Shown one piece after another: positions 9,118 to 18,665 of a DNA stretch of 64,000 bases. The DNA is from Jeotgalibacillus salarius (GTDB taxonomy: Bacteria > Bacillota > Bacilli > Bacillales > Jeotgalibacillaceae). Both the position numbers and the translations under genes were made by a program. Under the pieces are notes generated by a model. That model was given only the letters and a program-made list of their open reading frames with translations. It ran no database searches and had not been told where the DNA came from. How positions within the stretch are numbered: the first letter of the stretch is position 1; every line of letters starts with the position of its first letter. The DNA is taken from contig NZ_SORX01000008.1 of assembly GCF_004405125.1 (NCBI RefSeq), forward strand, positions 1 through 64,000, in the 5' to 3' direction.

Positions 9118-10120
9118 GGACATTCACCTCCGGATCGCCGTCCCACTCATCTGAGTAGATCCAACAGCGAATCTGATTATTATTTTCATCGGCTACAAGC
9201 TCTGGCAGACTTTCGCGGCACAATTCTGTCGCAAATGGACATCTTGGTGCAAAACGGCAGCCTTTTGGCATGTTATGCGGACTTGGTACTGTGCCATTAA
9301 TTGGCTTTAATTTTTCCTGTTCAATGTCATGTCGCGGCAGAGAGTTAAGAAGTCCAACTGTGTATGGATGCCTTGGATTTTTAAATAGTGTGCGGACATC
9401 TGAAAATTCCACTACCTGTCCTGCATACATAACTGCAACATAATCACATGTTTCAGCTACTACACCCAGATCGTGTGTAATCATCATGACGGACATATTT
9501 AGTTTATTCTGAAGCTCACGGATCAGGTCAAGAATCTGCGCCTGAATCGTTACGTCAAGTGCTGTTGTCGGTTCATCGGCAATCAGCATATCCGGGTTAC
9601 ATGACAGTGCGATTGCGATCATCACACGCTGTCTCATACCGCCTGAAAGTTCGAATGGATACTGATCCACACGTTTTTCAGGTGAAGGAATGCCAACCAG
9701 CTTCAGCATTTCGATTGCTTTCAGCTTTGCTTCACGTTTATTCAGTCCCTGGTGAATACGAATTGATTCCATAATCTGCTGACCGACTGTGTATACAGGA
9801 TTTAAAGATGTCATTGGCTCCTGGAAGATCATCGAAATGTCATTACCACGGATTTCACGCATCTGCTTTTCTGAATATGTGAGAATGTTTTCCCCTTTAA
9901 AACGGATTTCTCCGCCTTTAATTTCACCTGGCTTGGCCAGAAGGTTCAGAATCGATAAAGCTGTAATACTTTTACCTGATCCTGATTCACCAACAATACC
10001 GATTGTTTTACCGCGTGGCAGTTCAAAGCTTACACCGTCAACTGCTTTCACTTCACCTTCATCTGTAAAGAATGATGTCCGAAGTTCGCGGATCTCTAAA
10101 ATATTTTCTGATGAGTTCAT
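9086..10120 (-). CDS. dppD: Peptide ABC transporter ATPase, DppD/OppD type
   Basis: First ATPase of the importer. Walker A 'GESGSGKS', signature SGGMRQRVM, Walker B '[13 protein letters not shown]', C-terminal oligo_HPY domain with '[14 protein letters not shown]'. ATG 10120 follows GAGGGGTG; an upstream ATG at 10135 would overlap the ribosome site. It forms a heterodimer with DppF on the cytosolic face of the DppBC pore. Sequence alone does not separate dipeptide from oligopeptide or nickel specificity. Confidence 0.9.
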   Translation of the reverse strand: MNSSENILEIRELRTSFFTDEGEVKAVDGVSFELPRGKTIGIVGESGSGKSITALSILNLLAKPGEIKGGEIRFKGENILTYSEKQMREIRGNDISMIFQEPMTSLNPVYTVGQQIMESIRIHQGLNKREAKLKAIEMLKLVGIPSPEKRVDQYPFELSGGMRQRVMIAIALSCNPDMLIADEPTTALDVTIQAQILDLIRELQNKLNMSVMMITHDLGVVAETCDYVAVMYAGQVVEFSDVRTLFKNPRHPYTVGLLNSLPRHDIEQEKLKPINGTVPSPHNMPKGCRFAPRCPFATELCRESLPELVADENNNQIRCWIYSDEWDGDPEVNVHDSEERTAKG

Positions 10121-10150
10121 ATTGTCACCCCTCATTTCTTTTAAAAATCT

Positions 10151-11101
10151 TTAGTTCAGATCTATACGTTTATTCAGGAATCTGTAAGAAATATCCACTA
10201 ATAAGTTTACCATTACGAACAGAACGGATATAACAAGTACTGTACCCTGTACAACCGGGAAGTCACGCTGTCTGATCGCATCGATTGTCAGACGGCCCAT
10301 TCCGTTAATTGCAAAGATTGTTTCAGTCAGTACTGTTCCGCCAAGAAGTGCACCGAATTCAAGACCTACTACCGTTACAACCGGAATCAGTGCATTTTTA
10401 AGTGCATGCTGATAAACAACTACGCGCTCTTTTACACCTTTTGCACGGGCAGTACGAATGTAATCCTGACTGATGACTTCAAGCATACTCGATCTTGTCA
10501 TACGGGCGATAATTGCTGCCCCGGCAGTTCCGAGTGTAATAACTGGAAGAATAACCTGTCTCCAGTCGTCTCCCCAGCCGGATGCACGCATCTGGAGGAA
10601 CGGCTGCAGCGACTCCGGAATCCAGTTACCAATAGCAAACCACTGAATCAGCATCAGACCGAGCCAGAAGTTCGGCATTGAAAGTCCAAAGAGTGCAACG
10701 ACCATAATGGCAACATCAGTTAATGTATAGTGGCGTACTGCAGATACGATTCCTGCAATCAGACCCATGAACACACTTAAAATCGTACTATAGACTGCGA
10801 GTTCAACCGTTACCCAGAAACGGGCGCCAATCTCATCGGCTACAGGACGGCTGCTTCGTACTGAGGTTCCTAAGTCACCAGTGACTACGTTACCGAGGAA
10901 TGTTCCATATTGAACATGTAGCGGATCATTTAATCCAAGCCTTTCACGAATCTGTTCAACCTGACGTTCAGGTGCTGCTTCCCCGGCAATAATCTGCGCA
11001 GGGTCACCAGGAATCAGGTGCATCAGAGAAAATACAAGTATCGTAACCCCTAACAAAACGGGGATCGTCTGTAGTAAACGACGGATAATAAATTTCGTCA
11101 T
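10151..11101 (-). CDS. dppB: Peptide ABC transporter permease, DppB type
   Basis: 316-residue inner-membrane permease with six predicted helices. N-terminal '[20 protein letters not shown]' and 'LIPGDPAQ' are hallmarks of the DppB/OppB family, and the EAA loop '[23 protein letters not shown]' region is near residues 215-240. ATG has GGAGGTGCTTTGAC before it. The 3' end is 30 bp from dppD. Confidence 0.92.
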   Translation of the reverse strand: MTKFIIRRLLQTIPVLLGVTILVFSLMHLIPGDPAQIIAGEAAPERQVEQIRERLGLNDPLHVQYGTFLGNVVTGDLGTSVRSSRPVADEIGARFWVTVELAVYSTILSVFMGLIAGIVSAVRHYTLTDVAIMVVALFGLSMPNFWLGLMLIQWFAIGNWIPESLQPFLQMRASGWGDDWRQVILPVITLGTAGAAIIARMTRSSMLEVISQDYIRTARAKGVKERVVVYQHALKNALIPVVTVVGLEFGALLGGTVLTETIFAINGMGRLTIDAIRQRDFPVVQGTVLVISVLFVMVNLLVDISYRFLNKRIDLN

Positions 11102-11117
11102 GTCAAAGCACCTCCAG

Positions 11118-12011
11118 TTATTGTTTCATTTTCGGATCTAGTGCGTCGCGGATTCCATCTCCAAAGATGTTAAATGCCAATACGACAAACACAATCATCA
11201 TGCCAGGGAAAAACGCCACGTGCCATGCATCATAGATGTATGCACGACCTTCAGACAGCATCGCTCCCCATTCAGGCATTGGCGGCTGTGCACCAAGTCC
11301 AAGGAAGGAAAGTCCTGCTGCTGTCAGTACAGCAGTTGCAATACGAAGCGTCGCCTGAACAATAATAGGAGACATAACATTTGGCAGTATGTGACGAAAG
11401 ATAATTCTGAAATCTGTAGCGCCAAGTGCACGAACCGCGTCTATGTATTCAAGCTTCTTAACAGAAAGCGTTGACCCACGGACAATACGTGCAAATGCAG
11501 GAATAGAGAAAATACCTACAGCAATGATTACGTTTTGAAGACTTCCTCCAAGTACACTTACGATTGCAAGTGCAAGCAGGATACCTGGGAAAGCAAGAAG
11601 AACGTCCATGACACGCATGATAAGGTTATCAATACGCCCTCCATAGTAACCGGATATAATGCCGAGCGGCACCCCGACCACAAGACCAATGACGACTGAT
11701 GTAAAACCTACATATAAGGTAATACTCATTCCGTGTATGATCCGAACAAAAATATCTCTTCCGAAGTTATCTGTTCCAAACCAAAATTCAGCTGACGGTC
11801 CTGCAAGTTTATTTGCAATGTCAGTTTCGTTTGGGCTCTTAGATAAAAACATTGGTCCAAAGATCGCAACCACTATGAAAAAGACAATTAAATAACCTCC
11901 AACCAGTGCTGCTTTATTCTTTTTTAGTCTTTTCCAGATCATTTTATAATTTTCAATTCTGGGATTGACTTTTTTAGCAGTTACCGGATGGTTAACCGTA
12001 TTTTCACTCAT
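11118..12011 (-). CDS. dppC: Peptide ABC transporter permease, DppC type
   Basis: 297-residue permease with a long cytosolic N-terminus and six helices. N-terminal 'WKRLKKNKAALVGGYLI', the 'GTDNFGRDIFVRIIHG' motif near residue 80 and the EAA loop 'AVRALGATDFRIIFRHILPN' near 190 identify DppC/OppC. First gene of the minus operon, 16 bp ahead of dppB. ATG follows GAGAGGGTGTAAAAA. The promoter lies in the long AT-rich gap shared with the divergent binding-protein gene. Confidence 0.92.
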   Translation of the reverse strand: MSENTVNHPVTAKKVNPRIENYKMIWKRLKKNKAALVGGYLIVFFIVVAIFGPMFLSKSPNETDIANKLAGPSAEFWFGTDNFGRDIFVRIIHGMSITLYVGFTSVVIGLVVGVPLGIISGYYGGRIDNLIMRVMDVLLAFPGILLALAIVSVLGGSLQNVIIAVGIFSIPAFARIVRGSTLSVKKLEYIDAVRALGATDFRIIFRHILPNVMSPIIVQATLRIATAVLTAAGLSFLGLGAQPPMPEWGAMLSEGRAYIYDAWHVAFFPGMMIVFVVLAFNIFGDGIRDALDPKMKQ

Positions 12012-12615
12012 TTTTTACACCCTCTCTTTTACGTATGGATCGTTTTGTAAAGTAATAGGAAAGAACTTTACGCACCTCAACAATATTACCGCATTTTCAA
12101 CAAAAATGAAACTATTCTAATATCTTTTTTTATGAAATAATTTGCATAAAATTCAACGTGAAAACTTTCGTAAGGATAATACTTCCTGCACTATTAATAT
12201 TAGAATAATTTTATACGAATGTAGTATTTGAGTTACATGTTTTGTTTGGTTAAAAACACTTTGTTATCAAGTGTAGAATAGTAATGTCAGAATTTTAACT
12301 ACATAGTCTGGTGCAGATTATTTCAGCTGTGTAATCGCTTTAAATATGCATTTCATTTGGAATAAACTCTCGTATAAACGTTTGAGTGATTCGTTATTTT
12401 AGCAGAGTAACGCTTTAAAGCTAAAATAATTTGTATAAACTATATTAATATAATTAAAGGTTTTTCCAATATCGTGAACATGCCGTCATAATCTGTTAAA
12501 TATTACTGCAACTATTTTTACACACTTGTAATATTTCAGAATTTGCGATATATTATTTTTTGAATATTGCGCTATATGAGGCAATTTCAGAGACAATTTA
12601 TGGGGGGTAATTTAT
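12012..12615. other. 604-bp divergent intergenic region, dppC / dppE
   Basis: Very AT-rich stretch holding the outward promoters of the permease operon and the binding-protein gene. I see no gene, hairpin terminator or repeat array. Two weak TTTCWGAA/TCAGAA cores (about 12289 and 12540) recall half of a CodY box, but each has five mismatches over 15 bases. The dpp operon of B. subtilis is CodY-controlled, so the region is worth a motif search, not a call. Confidence 0.5.
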
Positions 12616-14253
12616 TTGACAAGTAAAAAAACGCTTTGGGCATTTTTACTGACGCTTGTACTGGCTATGTTCCTTGCAGCATGTGCTGGCGGAAGCGACG
12701 ATGCAGATTCAGGCGACGGCGGTTCTACTGACGACGGCGGTTCGGAAGAAACAGAAGATGGCGCTACTGCTGACGGCGGTTCTGGCGGCGACTTAATGCT
12801 GAATGTACTATCTGATGCTTCATCACTTGATCCACACGGTTCAAACGATGTTCCTTCATCAAACATTCAGGCTAACATCTACGAAACACTTGTATTCCAA
12901 AATGCAGACAACGAAATTGAGCCACTGTTGGCTGAATCTTGGGAATCTGTAGACGAACTTACTTGGGAATTCAAGCTTCGTGAAGACGTAACTTTCCACG
13001 ACGGTTCAGCTTTCAACGCTGATGTTGTGAAAGCTAACCTTGATCGCGTTCTTGATCCGGACGTAGCATCACCACGTGGTTTCCTTTATGAAATGATTAC
13101 TGAAGTTAATGTAATTGATGAGTATAATGTACAAATCAAAACTGAATTCCCATTTGCTCCTTTACTTGCCCACCTTTCTCACAGCGGTGGCGGTATGATT
13201 TCTATGGATGCAATTGAAGAAGATTATGCAGCAATGGAAGGCGGCTCTGAGCCAGGTTCTGTTATTGCTCAACAGCCAGTTGGTACTGGATTCTTCAAGT
13301 TTGAAAGCTGGACTCCAGGTGAAGAAGTTGTTCTTGCTAACAACGAAGAGCACTGGGATGGCGGCGCACAGGTTGATACTGTAACGTTCCGCGTAGTTCC
13401 TGAATCAGGTACTCGTGTAGCTGAACTTGAAACTGGTAATGCACACATTATCGATCCACTACAGCCAAACGAAGTTTCACGTGTTGACAGCCTTCCTGAT
13501 GCATCTGCACAGATCCAGGGTTCAACATCACTTTCATACCTAGGATTTAACACAGAAAAAGAACCTTTCAATAATGAACAGGTTCGTCAGGCAATCTCTA
13601 TGGCAGTTGATAAAGCATCAATCATCGAAGGAATCTACGATGGATATGGTGTTGAAGCTGTAGGTCCAATCCCTCCAGGTGTATTCGGTTACGACGATAG
13701 CGTTGAACCACTTGAATACAACATGGAAGAAGCAAAAGCTCTTCTTGAAGAAGCTGGTTTTGCAGATGGATTCTCTACTTCTATCTGGACAAACGACAAT
13801 CCACAGCGTATGGATACTGCTGTACTAGTTCAGGAAGCACTTGCTGAACTTAATATCGAAGTTGAAATTGAAGTAATGGAATTTGGTTCATTCCTTGATG
13901 AAACTGCTGCGGGTAACCACGACATGTTCATCCTTGGATGGTCAACTCCAACAGCTGACGCTGACTATGCAACTTATGCACTGTTCCACTCTTCACAGGT
14001 TGGAGCACCGGGTAACCGTTCATTCCTAGCGGATGACGAAGTTGACCAGTTGCTTGATCAGGGTCGTCAGGAAACTGACCAGGACGCTCGTTCTGAGATC
14101 TATGCTCAGCTTCAGGAACGTCTTGTAGAAGTAGCACCAATGGTTTACATTCACCACCAGGAATACCTGACTGGTGTAAGCGATAAGGTTTCTGGATTCT
14201 CTACACTTCCAAACGGCCTTTACCAGCTTAAAGATGTAACAATCTCTGAGTAA
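12616..14253 (+). CDS. dppE: Peptide ABC transporter substrate-binding lipoprotein
   Basis: 545-residue extracellular binding protein (SBP_bac_5). Lipoprotein signal with lipobox LAAC, lipidated Cys23, then a long Gly/Ser/Asp/Glu-rich linker (residues 24-58) low in basic residues, as often seen in salt-adapted species. Family motif 'EPLLAESWE' near 100 and 'LTWEFKLREDVTFHDG' after it. Start is TTG 12616 behind a GGGGGG site. Codons are strikingly uniform (GAA, CTT, GGC/GGT), suggesting high expression. It is divergent from dppCBDF; in many relatives the binding protein leads the operon. Strong terminator follows. Confidence 0.9.
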   Translation: MTSKKTLWAFLLTLVLAMFLAACAGGSDDADSGDGGSTDDGGSEETEDGATADGGSGGDLMLNVLSDASSLDPHGSNDVPSSNIQANIYETLVFQNADNEIEPLLAESWESVDELTWEFKLREDVTFHDGSAFNADVVKANLDRVLDPDVASPRGFLYEMITEVNVIDEYNVQIKTEFPFAPLLAHLSHSGGGMISMDAIEEDYAAMEGGSEPGSVIAQQPVGTGFFKFESWTPGEEVVLANNEEHWDGGAQVDTVTFRVVPESGTRVAELETGNAHIIDPLQPNEVSRVDSLPDASAQIQGSTSLSYLGFNTEKEPFNNEQVRQAISMAVDKASIIEGIYDGYGVEAVGPIPPGVFGYDDSVEPLEYNMEEAKALLEEAGFADGFSTSIWTNDNPQRMDTAVLVQEALAELNIEVEIEVMEFGSFLDETAAGNHDMFILGWSTPTADADYATYALFHSSQVGAPGNRSFLADDEVDQLLDQGRQETDQDARSEIYAQLQERLVEVAPMVYIHHQEYLTGVSDKVSGFSTLPNGLYQLKDVTISE

Positions 14254-14264
14254 TCAGATATGAT

Positions 14265-14300
14265 AAACCCCCCATCCGGAGCGATCCGGATGGGGGGTTT
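14265..14300 (+). terminator. Terminator of the binding-protein gene
   Basis: AAACCCCCCATCCGGA-gcga-TCCGGATGGGGGGTTT, 16-bp perfect arms followed by TTATT. One of the strongest hairpins in the window, matching a highly expressed gene. Confidence 0.93.
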
Positions 14301-14340
14301 TTATTATTGTCTTCAAATTTAAAATCACTTTAAGAGATGG

Positions 14341-14420
14341 TTGATGTTCTCCGCCTCATTGAGACGCTTTCCGCGGTCGGGCGCTGGAGTCGCCCCCCTT
14401 ATGCTCCGATCATCAGCCTT
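14341..14420 (-). repeat. Modular Bacillaceae-type palindromic repeat, short form
   Basis: Reads on plus as CCGCCTC...GCTTTCCGCGGTCGGGCGCTGGAGTCGCC..TACGCTCC pattern, the same order of blocks as 56291-56370. It lacks the central arm of long copies. Non-coding. Confidence 0.75.
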
Positions 14421-14473
14421 ACAGAAGCAACATTTACCTTTAGTATGTCAGTAAAGTAAGTAAAAATAACATT

Positions 14474-14520
14474 AAAAAAAGAAGATGTAACTTAATTTCT
14501 TAAGTTTCACCTTCTTTTTC
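14474..14520. terminator. Bidirectional terminator
   Basis: AAAAAGAAG..TG.AACTTAA pairs with TTAAGTT.CA.CTTCTTTTT around a short loop. It lies between the convergent binding-protein gene and glycine C-acetyltransferase; the latter has no nearer hairpin apart from the repeat at 14554. Confidence 0.75.
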
Positions 14521-14553
14521 AGTAGAATAAATTTTAGTAATTACAGGTTCATT

Positions 14554-14688
14554 GTAGTGGAAGGCGTGGACTCCGGGACGATTAGCCTGTCAGCAGAGAC
14601 CCCGCAGTCGAAGACGAGGAGGCCATATCGGACCACAAAGCGGTCCACCGATCCGGAAAGCCTACGTCTGAAGCGTAAATGAACCGGC
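14554..14688 (+). repeat. Modular palindromic repeat, long form (divergent copy)
   Basis: Contains the block order GTGGAAGGCG-GACTCC...GACCCCGCAG...GAGGAGG...CGGAAAGCC...CTGAAGCG, with an added CGGACCAC..GTGGTCCG-like internal hairpin. It is opposite in orientation to the short copy at 14341. Confidence 0.72.
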
Positions 14689-14741
14689 TTTTTCAGTGGC
14701 CTCGTCAAGACCCGGGGTGGACTGTATAGAAATACTTATAC

Positions 14742-15932
14742 TTATTTAATAATCTCTAATTCCTTACCAACCTTCTCATACACTGCAATTGCTTCATCAA
14801 GCATCTCTTTCGTATGCGCTGCGGTTGGCATATTTCTTACACGTCCTGTACCGCGTGGAACGGTTGGGAATACGATTGATTTTGCGTATACACCCTCTTC
14901 AAACAAACGTTTGCTGAATTGCTGAGTCAGCTTTTCTTCACCAATAATACAAGGTGTGATTGGTGTTTCACTTTCCCCGATATCAAAGCCCAGCTTTTTC
15001 AGGCCATCTTTAAGGTAACGTCCGTTTTCCCACAGTTTATCGTGGAGTTCAGTGCTGTCAATTAAGATTTGAAGTGCTTCAGTAATTGCAACGGTATCTC
15101 CTGGTGTTAATGCAGTAGAAAATAGGAATGGACGTGAACGGACTTTCAGTAAGTCAATCAGATCCTGTGTGCCGGCTACATAACCCCCAACAACTCCGAT
15201 TGCCTTGGATAGTGTCCCCATCTGGAAATCCACTTCTTTTTCAAGTCCGAAATGTTTAACCGTTCCTTTACCTTTCCCCATTACACCTGAACCGTGTGCA
15301 TCGTCTACATATGTGATCAGGTCGAACTCTTTTGCAATTTCAACGATTTTAGGAAGTTTTGCAACGTCTCCATCCATTGAAAATACGCCGTCAGTAATAA
15401 CCATCACTTTGTTGTACTGACCTGATTCTGTTGCTTCTTTCGCTTTTGCACGAAGATCTTCCATATCTGAATGTTTCACACGGATAATTTTTGCTTTAGA
15501 GAGGCGGCAGCCGTCAATGATAGAAGCGTGATTCAGTTCATCTGATAGAATCGCATCATTTTTATCCATAACTGCTGAGATCGCAGCCATATTGCAGTTG
15601 AAGCCTGACTGGTATGCAATTGCAGCTTCCGTACCTTTGAATTCAGCCAGCTTTTCTTCAAGTTTCACGTGCACATCCAGTGTACCGTTGATTGTACGGA
15701 CTGCTCCGGCACCTACACCATAATGATCAATTGCTTTTTTTGCAACTTCTTTTAAATGGTCATTGGTCGCAAGTCCAAGGTAGTTATTTGACGACAGATT
15801 AATCAGTTTCTGGCCGCCAATCGTGATCTTTGCACCGTTTGGACCTTCCACCGGATCAATTTCATTATATAGTCCCTTTTCTTTTAAATCGTTCAGGTTG
15901 TCCTGTAAAAACTGATGAAGTACTTTAGACAT
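14742..15932 (-). CDS. kbl: Glycine C-acetyltransferase (2-amino-3-ketobutyrate CoA ligase)
   Basis: 396-residue PLP enzyme of the alpha-oxoamine synthase family. It cleaves 2-amino-3-ketobutyrate with CoA to glycine and acetyl-CoA, the second step of threonine breakdown. Evidence: '[20 protein letters not shown]' near residue 30, '[10 protein letters not shown]', '[10 protein letters not shown]' (PLP-binding Asp/His) near 212, and the PLP lysine in '[13 protein letters not shown]' near 243. ATG follows GGAGGAAATGTA. The dehydrogenase for step one is 7 kb downstream on the same strand beyond the dpp locus. An 8-amino-7-oxononanoate synthase is less likely given length and partner. Confidence 0.88.
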   Translation of the reverse strand: MSKVLHQFLQDNLNDLKEKGLYNEIDPVEGPNGAKITIGGQKLINLSSNNYLGLATNDHLKEVAKKAIDHYGVGAGAVRTINGTLDVHVKLEEKLAEFKGTEAAIAYQSGFNCNMAAISAVMDKNDAILSDELNHASIIDGCRLSKAKIIRVKHSDMEDLRAKAKEATESGQYNKVMVITDGVFSMDGDVAKLPKIVEIAKEFDLITYVDDAHGSGVMGKGKGTVKHFGLEKEVDFQMGTLSKAIGVVGGYVAGTQDLIDLLKVRSRPFLFSTALTPGDTVAITEALQILIDSTELHDKLWENGRYLKDGLKKLGFDIGESETPITPCIIGEEKLTQQFSKRLFEEGVYAKSIVFPTVPRGTGRVRNMPTAAHTKEMLDEAIAVYEKVGKELEIIK

Positions 15933-15950
15933 TACATTTCCTCCTCGTTT

Positions 15951-15975
15951 ACATTTGTCCTTCTGAAAAGAACAT
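15951..15975. promoter_or_regulatory. Motif shared with the threonine dehydrogenase upstream region
   Basis: ACATTTGTCC (15951-15960) and AAAAGAACAT (15966-15975) sit just upstream of the kbl start; both are found at 7718-7733 ahead of the dehydrogenase gene. Confidence 0.45.
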
Positions 15976-16145
15976 ATTTTGTTGTTTTAAAAGTATTTAA
16001 CACAGTTTTTATTTTAACATGTTTATGTATTGCGGACAAAGTAATGATGTTGTACATTCTATCATTTACCGACTTTCACTATTTGTATACACGGATCAAA
16101 AAAGAGACTGGGACAAATTAAATATGTCTCAGTCTCTGCTGTAAT

Positions 16146-16264
16146 CGGTTCACTGCGCTGCAGGCGGATGCTTTTCGCGTGGCGTGCGCTAAGCCTCTTC
16201 GCGCTGCGGGGTCTTAGCTGTCACGCTTCTCACGCTGGAGTCACCGCCTTCCGCTTCGTTCACC
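16146..16264 (-). repeat. Modular palindromic repeat, long form
   Basis: Minus-strand copy: GAACGAAGCGGAAGGCGG-TGACTCC...GACAGCTAAGACCCCGCAG...GAGGCTTAGC...CGCGAAAAGC-ATCCGCCTG. Outer and inner inverted repeats are both intact. It fills the 396-bp gap between the M6 protease stop and the kbl promoter. No separate terminator for the protease is seen. Confidence 0.8.
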
Positions 16265-16328
16265 TTTGATTATACTTATAATTCTGATGTATCCATGGTA
16301 TTTTTGTTGTTTTCTCAATCTCTCTTAA

Positions 16329-18440
16329 CTATCTGTTATTCTTATTCCCTTTCGTCAAAAGCTCATAAGTGAATTCAATCGGACTTGTGATACCTTCCGG
16401 CGCTGCATATGTCGTAATCATTTTAACGTTGTTGTTTTTAAACAGCTGATTCAGTTTGAGTGCATCCTCATCTGTTACGTTAAATGGATCGACGTGCCAC
16501 ACTTTCGGGTGCGCATTCCCTTTTCCGCGTTCTTGAATGAATGTAACTGTGTATTCAACAAATTCTTCATTTATTTCAGCGAGTGAAGTAAATGGGTCAA
16601 CAGTTGATCCATCAGCTTCGAAGTCTGCTGCTTCAACCTGAATGTTATCAACATACCACCCCTCATTGCTGTATGCCCAGTCTTCCATGTAGCGGAATGA
16701 GACAAGGACTTCTTGACCTGCATATTCACTTAGGTCGAATGATTCGTTTGTCCACTCATCTACTTTACCAGTGAATCCTGGTACGTTTTCTATAATTGTT
16801 GGGTATCCACCTTCAGCAACCTCTGTACGTGTATTTTCGTTTGCTAGTGAAGTCCATGTTTCTCCGTTATCAGTTGATACCTGAACAACGCCATAGTCCC
16901 ATGTTTCTTCAATGTCATACAGGTGATCAAATGTGAGCGTTGCTGAATCAGTCCCTGTTAGATCAGCTGTGAAAATCAGCTCGCTGTCATCTTCAGCACC
17001 ATTCTGGCTGTAAAGCACCTGGTTGTCCGGGTTTAATGGATCTTCAACTGTCTGCCACTTCTGGAGGAAATCTTCTCCGTTAAACTTGAAATCTTTCACT
17101 TTGTTTGTGAAATCAATTGATTTAAAGTCTCCGCCCCATGCAGGTACTCCTTCTTTTTCTACTGCCAGTGCATTTTCATAGCTGACAGTTGTTCCACGCT
17201 TAGTTCCTTCGTTATCTACTGGAAGGTCACGCAGGTTAATACTGTCAAATTCGTAAAGCCCTTTATTTCCTTTTCCATCATCAAGAGCAAGTGCTGTCAT
17301 GAAATTTTGATATACTTCTTTAAATGTCATATCAATTCCGTTAGAAGCAAATACTTCATTCACTGAGGCAATCCCCTGGGACTCTGCAGTCGCAAGTTCA
17401 CGGATTAATTCCTGGCCATACTTATCATATAGGTAAAGAGTGAAAAGATAGACCTGACCATAATCTGCAATGGTTTCCGGTCCAGTAGAGGCACTATTAT
17501 GTTCATCCCAGTTTACAAGTGAGTTCTCAGGGTGATCAAGGAAGAAGTTAATTGATCCTTCGCCGTGACCATATCCACCAAGATATTCAGAGAATGTTGA
17601 CATTCCTTCATTCAACCATGTTTCCTCAGCTGCATCATTATCTGCGTGTATTAAATGCTGAAGTTCATGAATTGTTGTTGCATAGAAGGTTGACTCAAGA
17701 CGCTCTCCCCAGTTATTAGTATCAATTGTAATCATATTTCGATCCGTATAGTTTTCTAGTGTCTGCCAGAAGAATCCGGCTACGAAGAACGGATATTCAG
17801 AATCATAATAAGCATCATCTTTTACGTTATCGATCATCATCATCACTTTGTCGCTGCCTTCATAATAGTCGTCAGGCAGCCCGACCATCCCGGGAACCGT
17901 AGCGTTTGATCCATCAAGCTGGTCAGGTGATCCAAAGAAGTCTGTTGCGACCGGGTACATATTGGAATCGAATTCATCCTTCAGTTTATCTACCTGCTCC
18001 TGTGTAACAATGTCAGTTCCACGAGGGTCTCCTTCTGGGTAACTGAGATCATTTGCTACCCAAACTTCTACGTTTTCACCGACGCTTCGCAGAGTGAATT
18101 CTTTAAAGGCTAAATCACGATCAAGAAACAGCTTCGTTCCACCGTTATAAGTAAAGTTCTCTTCTGATTGACCAGCAGAACCTGCAGTTTCCTGGTCAGC
18201 CTGCAGCTTGTCTGCCTGCTCTTTAATTTTCTTTTCCGCCTGCTTTAAAAAGTCCTCATCTTCAGTCAGACTTTGAAGATATGTATCAATATCCTGCTGG
18301 TCACCGTATCGTTCTGTATCCCAGTTTTTTGTATCTGCAGGTGCAGCTGATGCTGTTCCTGGTACCATCGCGGCCGGTGCTAACAGAGACAGTGCAAGTG
18401 CACTTGAAGATAGTACTTTTAATACCGGTTTCTTCTTCAT
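16329..18440 (-). CDS. Secreted M6-like (immune inhibitor A type) metalloprotease
   Basis: 703-residue secreted zinc protease. Sec signal peptide residues 1-33 ending 'ASA-AP'. Catalytic zinc motif HELQHLIH at 258-265 (His258, Glu259, His262) with a downstream 'ETWLNEG' (Glu278) as probable third-ligand region, giving HExxHxxH plus E. Residues about 100-250 form the prodomain/early catalytic region; 400-620 a beta-rich domain with 'VQVSTDNGETWTSL' typical of the MAM-like modules in InhA-type enzymes. The Asp/Glu-rich composition fits an extracellular protein of a salt-tolerant bacterium. Likely nutritional; InhA of pathogens is only a distant model. ATG follows GAAAGGGGAAATAAT. Confidence 0.82.
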   Translation of the reverse strand: MKKKPVLKVLSSSALALSLLAPAAMVPGTASAAPADTKNWDTERYGDQQDIDTYLQSLTEDEDFLKQAEKKIKEQADKLQADQETAGSAGQSEENFTYNGGTKLFLDRDLAFKEFTLRSVGENVEVWVANDLSYPEGDPRGTDIVTQEQVDKLKDEFDSNMYPVATDFFGSPDQLDGSNATVPGMVGLPDDYYEGSDKVMMMIDNVKDDAYYDSEYPFFVAGFFWQTLENYTDRNMITIDTNNWGERLESTFYATTIHELQHLIHADNDAAEETWLNEGMSTFSEYLGGYGHGEGSINFFLDHPENSLVNWDEHNSASTGPETIADYGQVYLFTLYLYDKYGQELIRELATAESQGIASVNEVFASNGIDMTFKEVYQNFMTALALDDGKGNKGLYEFDSINLRDLPVDNEGTKRGTTVSYENALAVEKEGVPAWGGDFKSIDFTNKVKDFKFNGEDFLQKWQTVEDPLNPDNQVLYSQNGAEDDSELIFTADLTGTDSATLTFDHLYDIEETWDYGVVQVSTDNGETWTSLANENTRTEVAEGGYPTIIENVPGFTGKVDEWTNESFDLSEYAGQEVLVSFRYMEDWAYSNEGWYVDNIQVEAADFEADGSTVDPFTSLAEINEEFVEYTVTFIQERGKGNAHPKVWHVDPFNVTDEDALKLNQLFKNNNVKMITTYAAPEGITSPIEFTYELLTKGNKNNR

Positions 18441-18665
18441 ATTATTTCCCCTTTCGAACTATATTTCCATGCGTTTACAGCTTAACATGCAAAATTTTCA
18501 GAAAAAAGTGAAATTTCACACGGTAATTTTTTCCTATATGGTGACAATTATGCGTTAATTCATTTATTTCGATACCCAAATAAACTTTAGTCCTGATCCA
18601 AATGGATTAGTCTGAATTCTGAAAAGTATGATATACTTGTACTGAACTTGAGAGGAGGAACGAGA

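Noticed and set aside
12280-12550. CodY boxes upstream of the binding-protein gene
   Set aside because: Best candidates have five mismatches in 15 bases, which is expected by chance in such AT-rich DNA.
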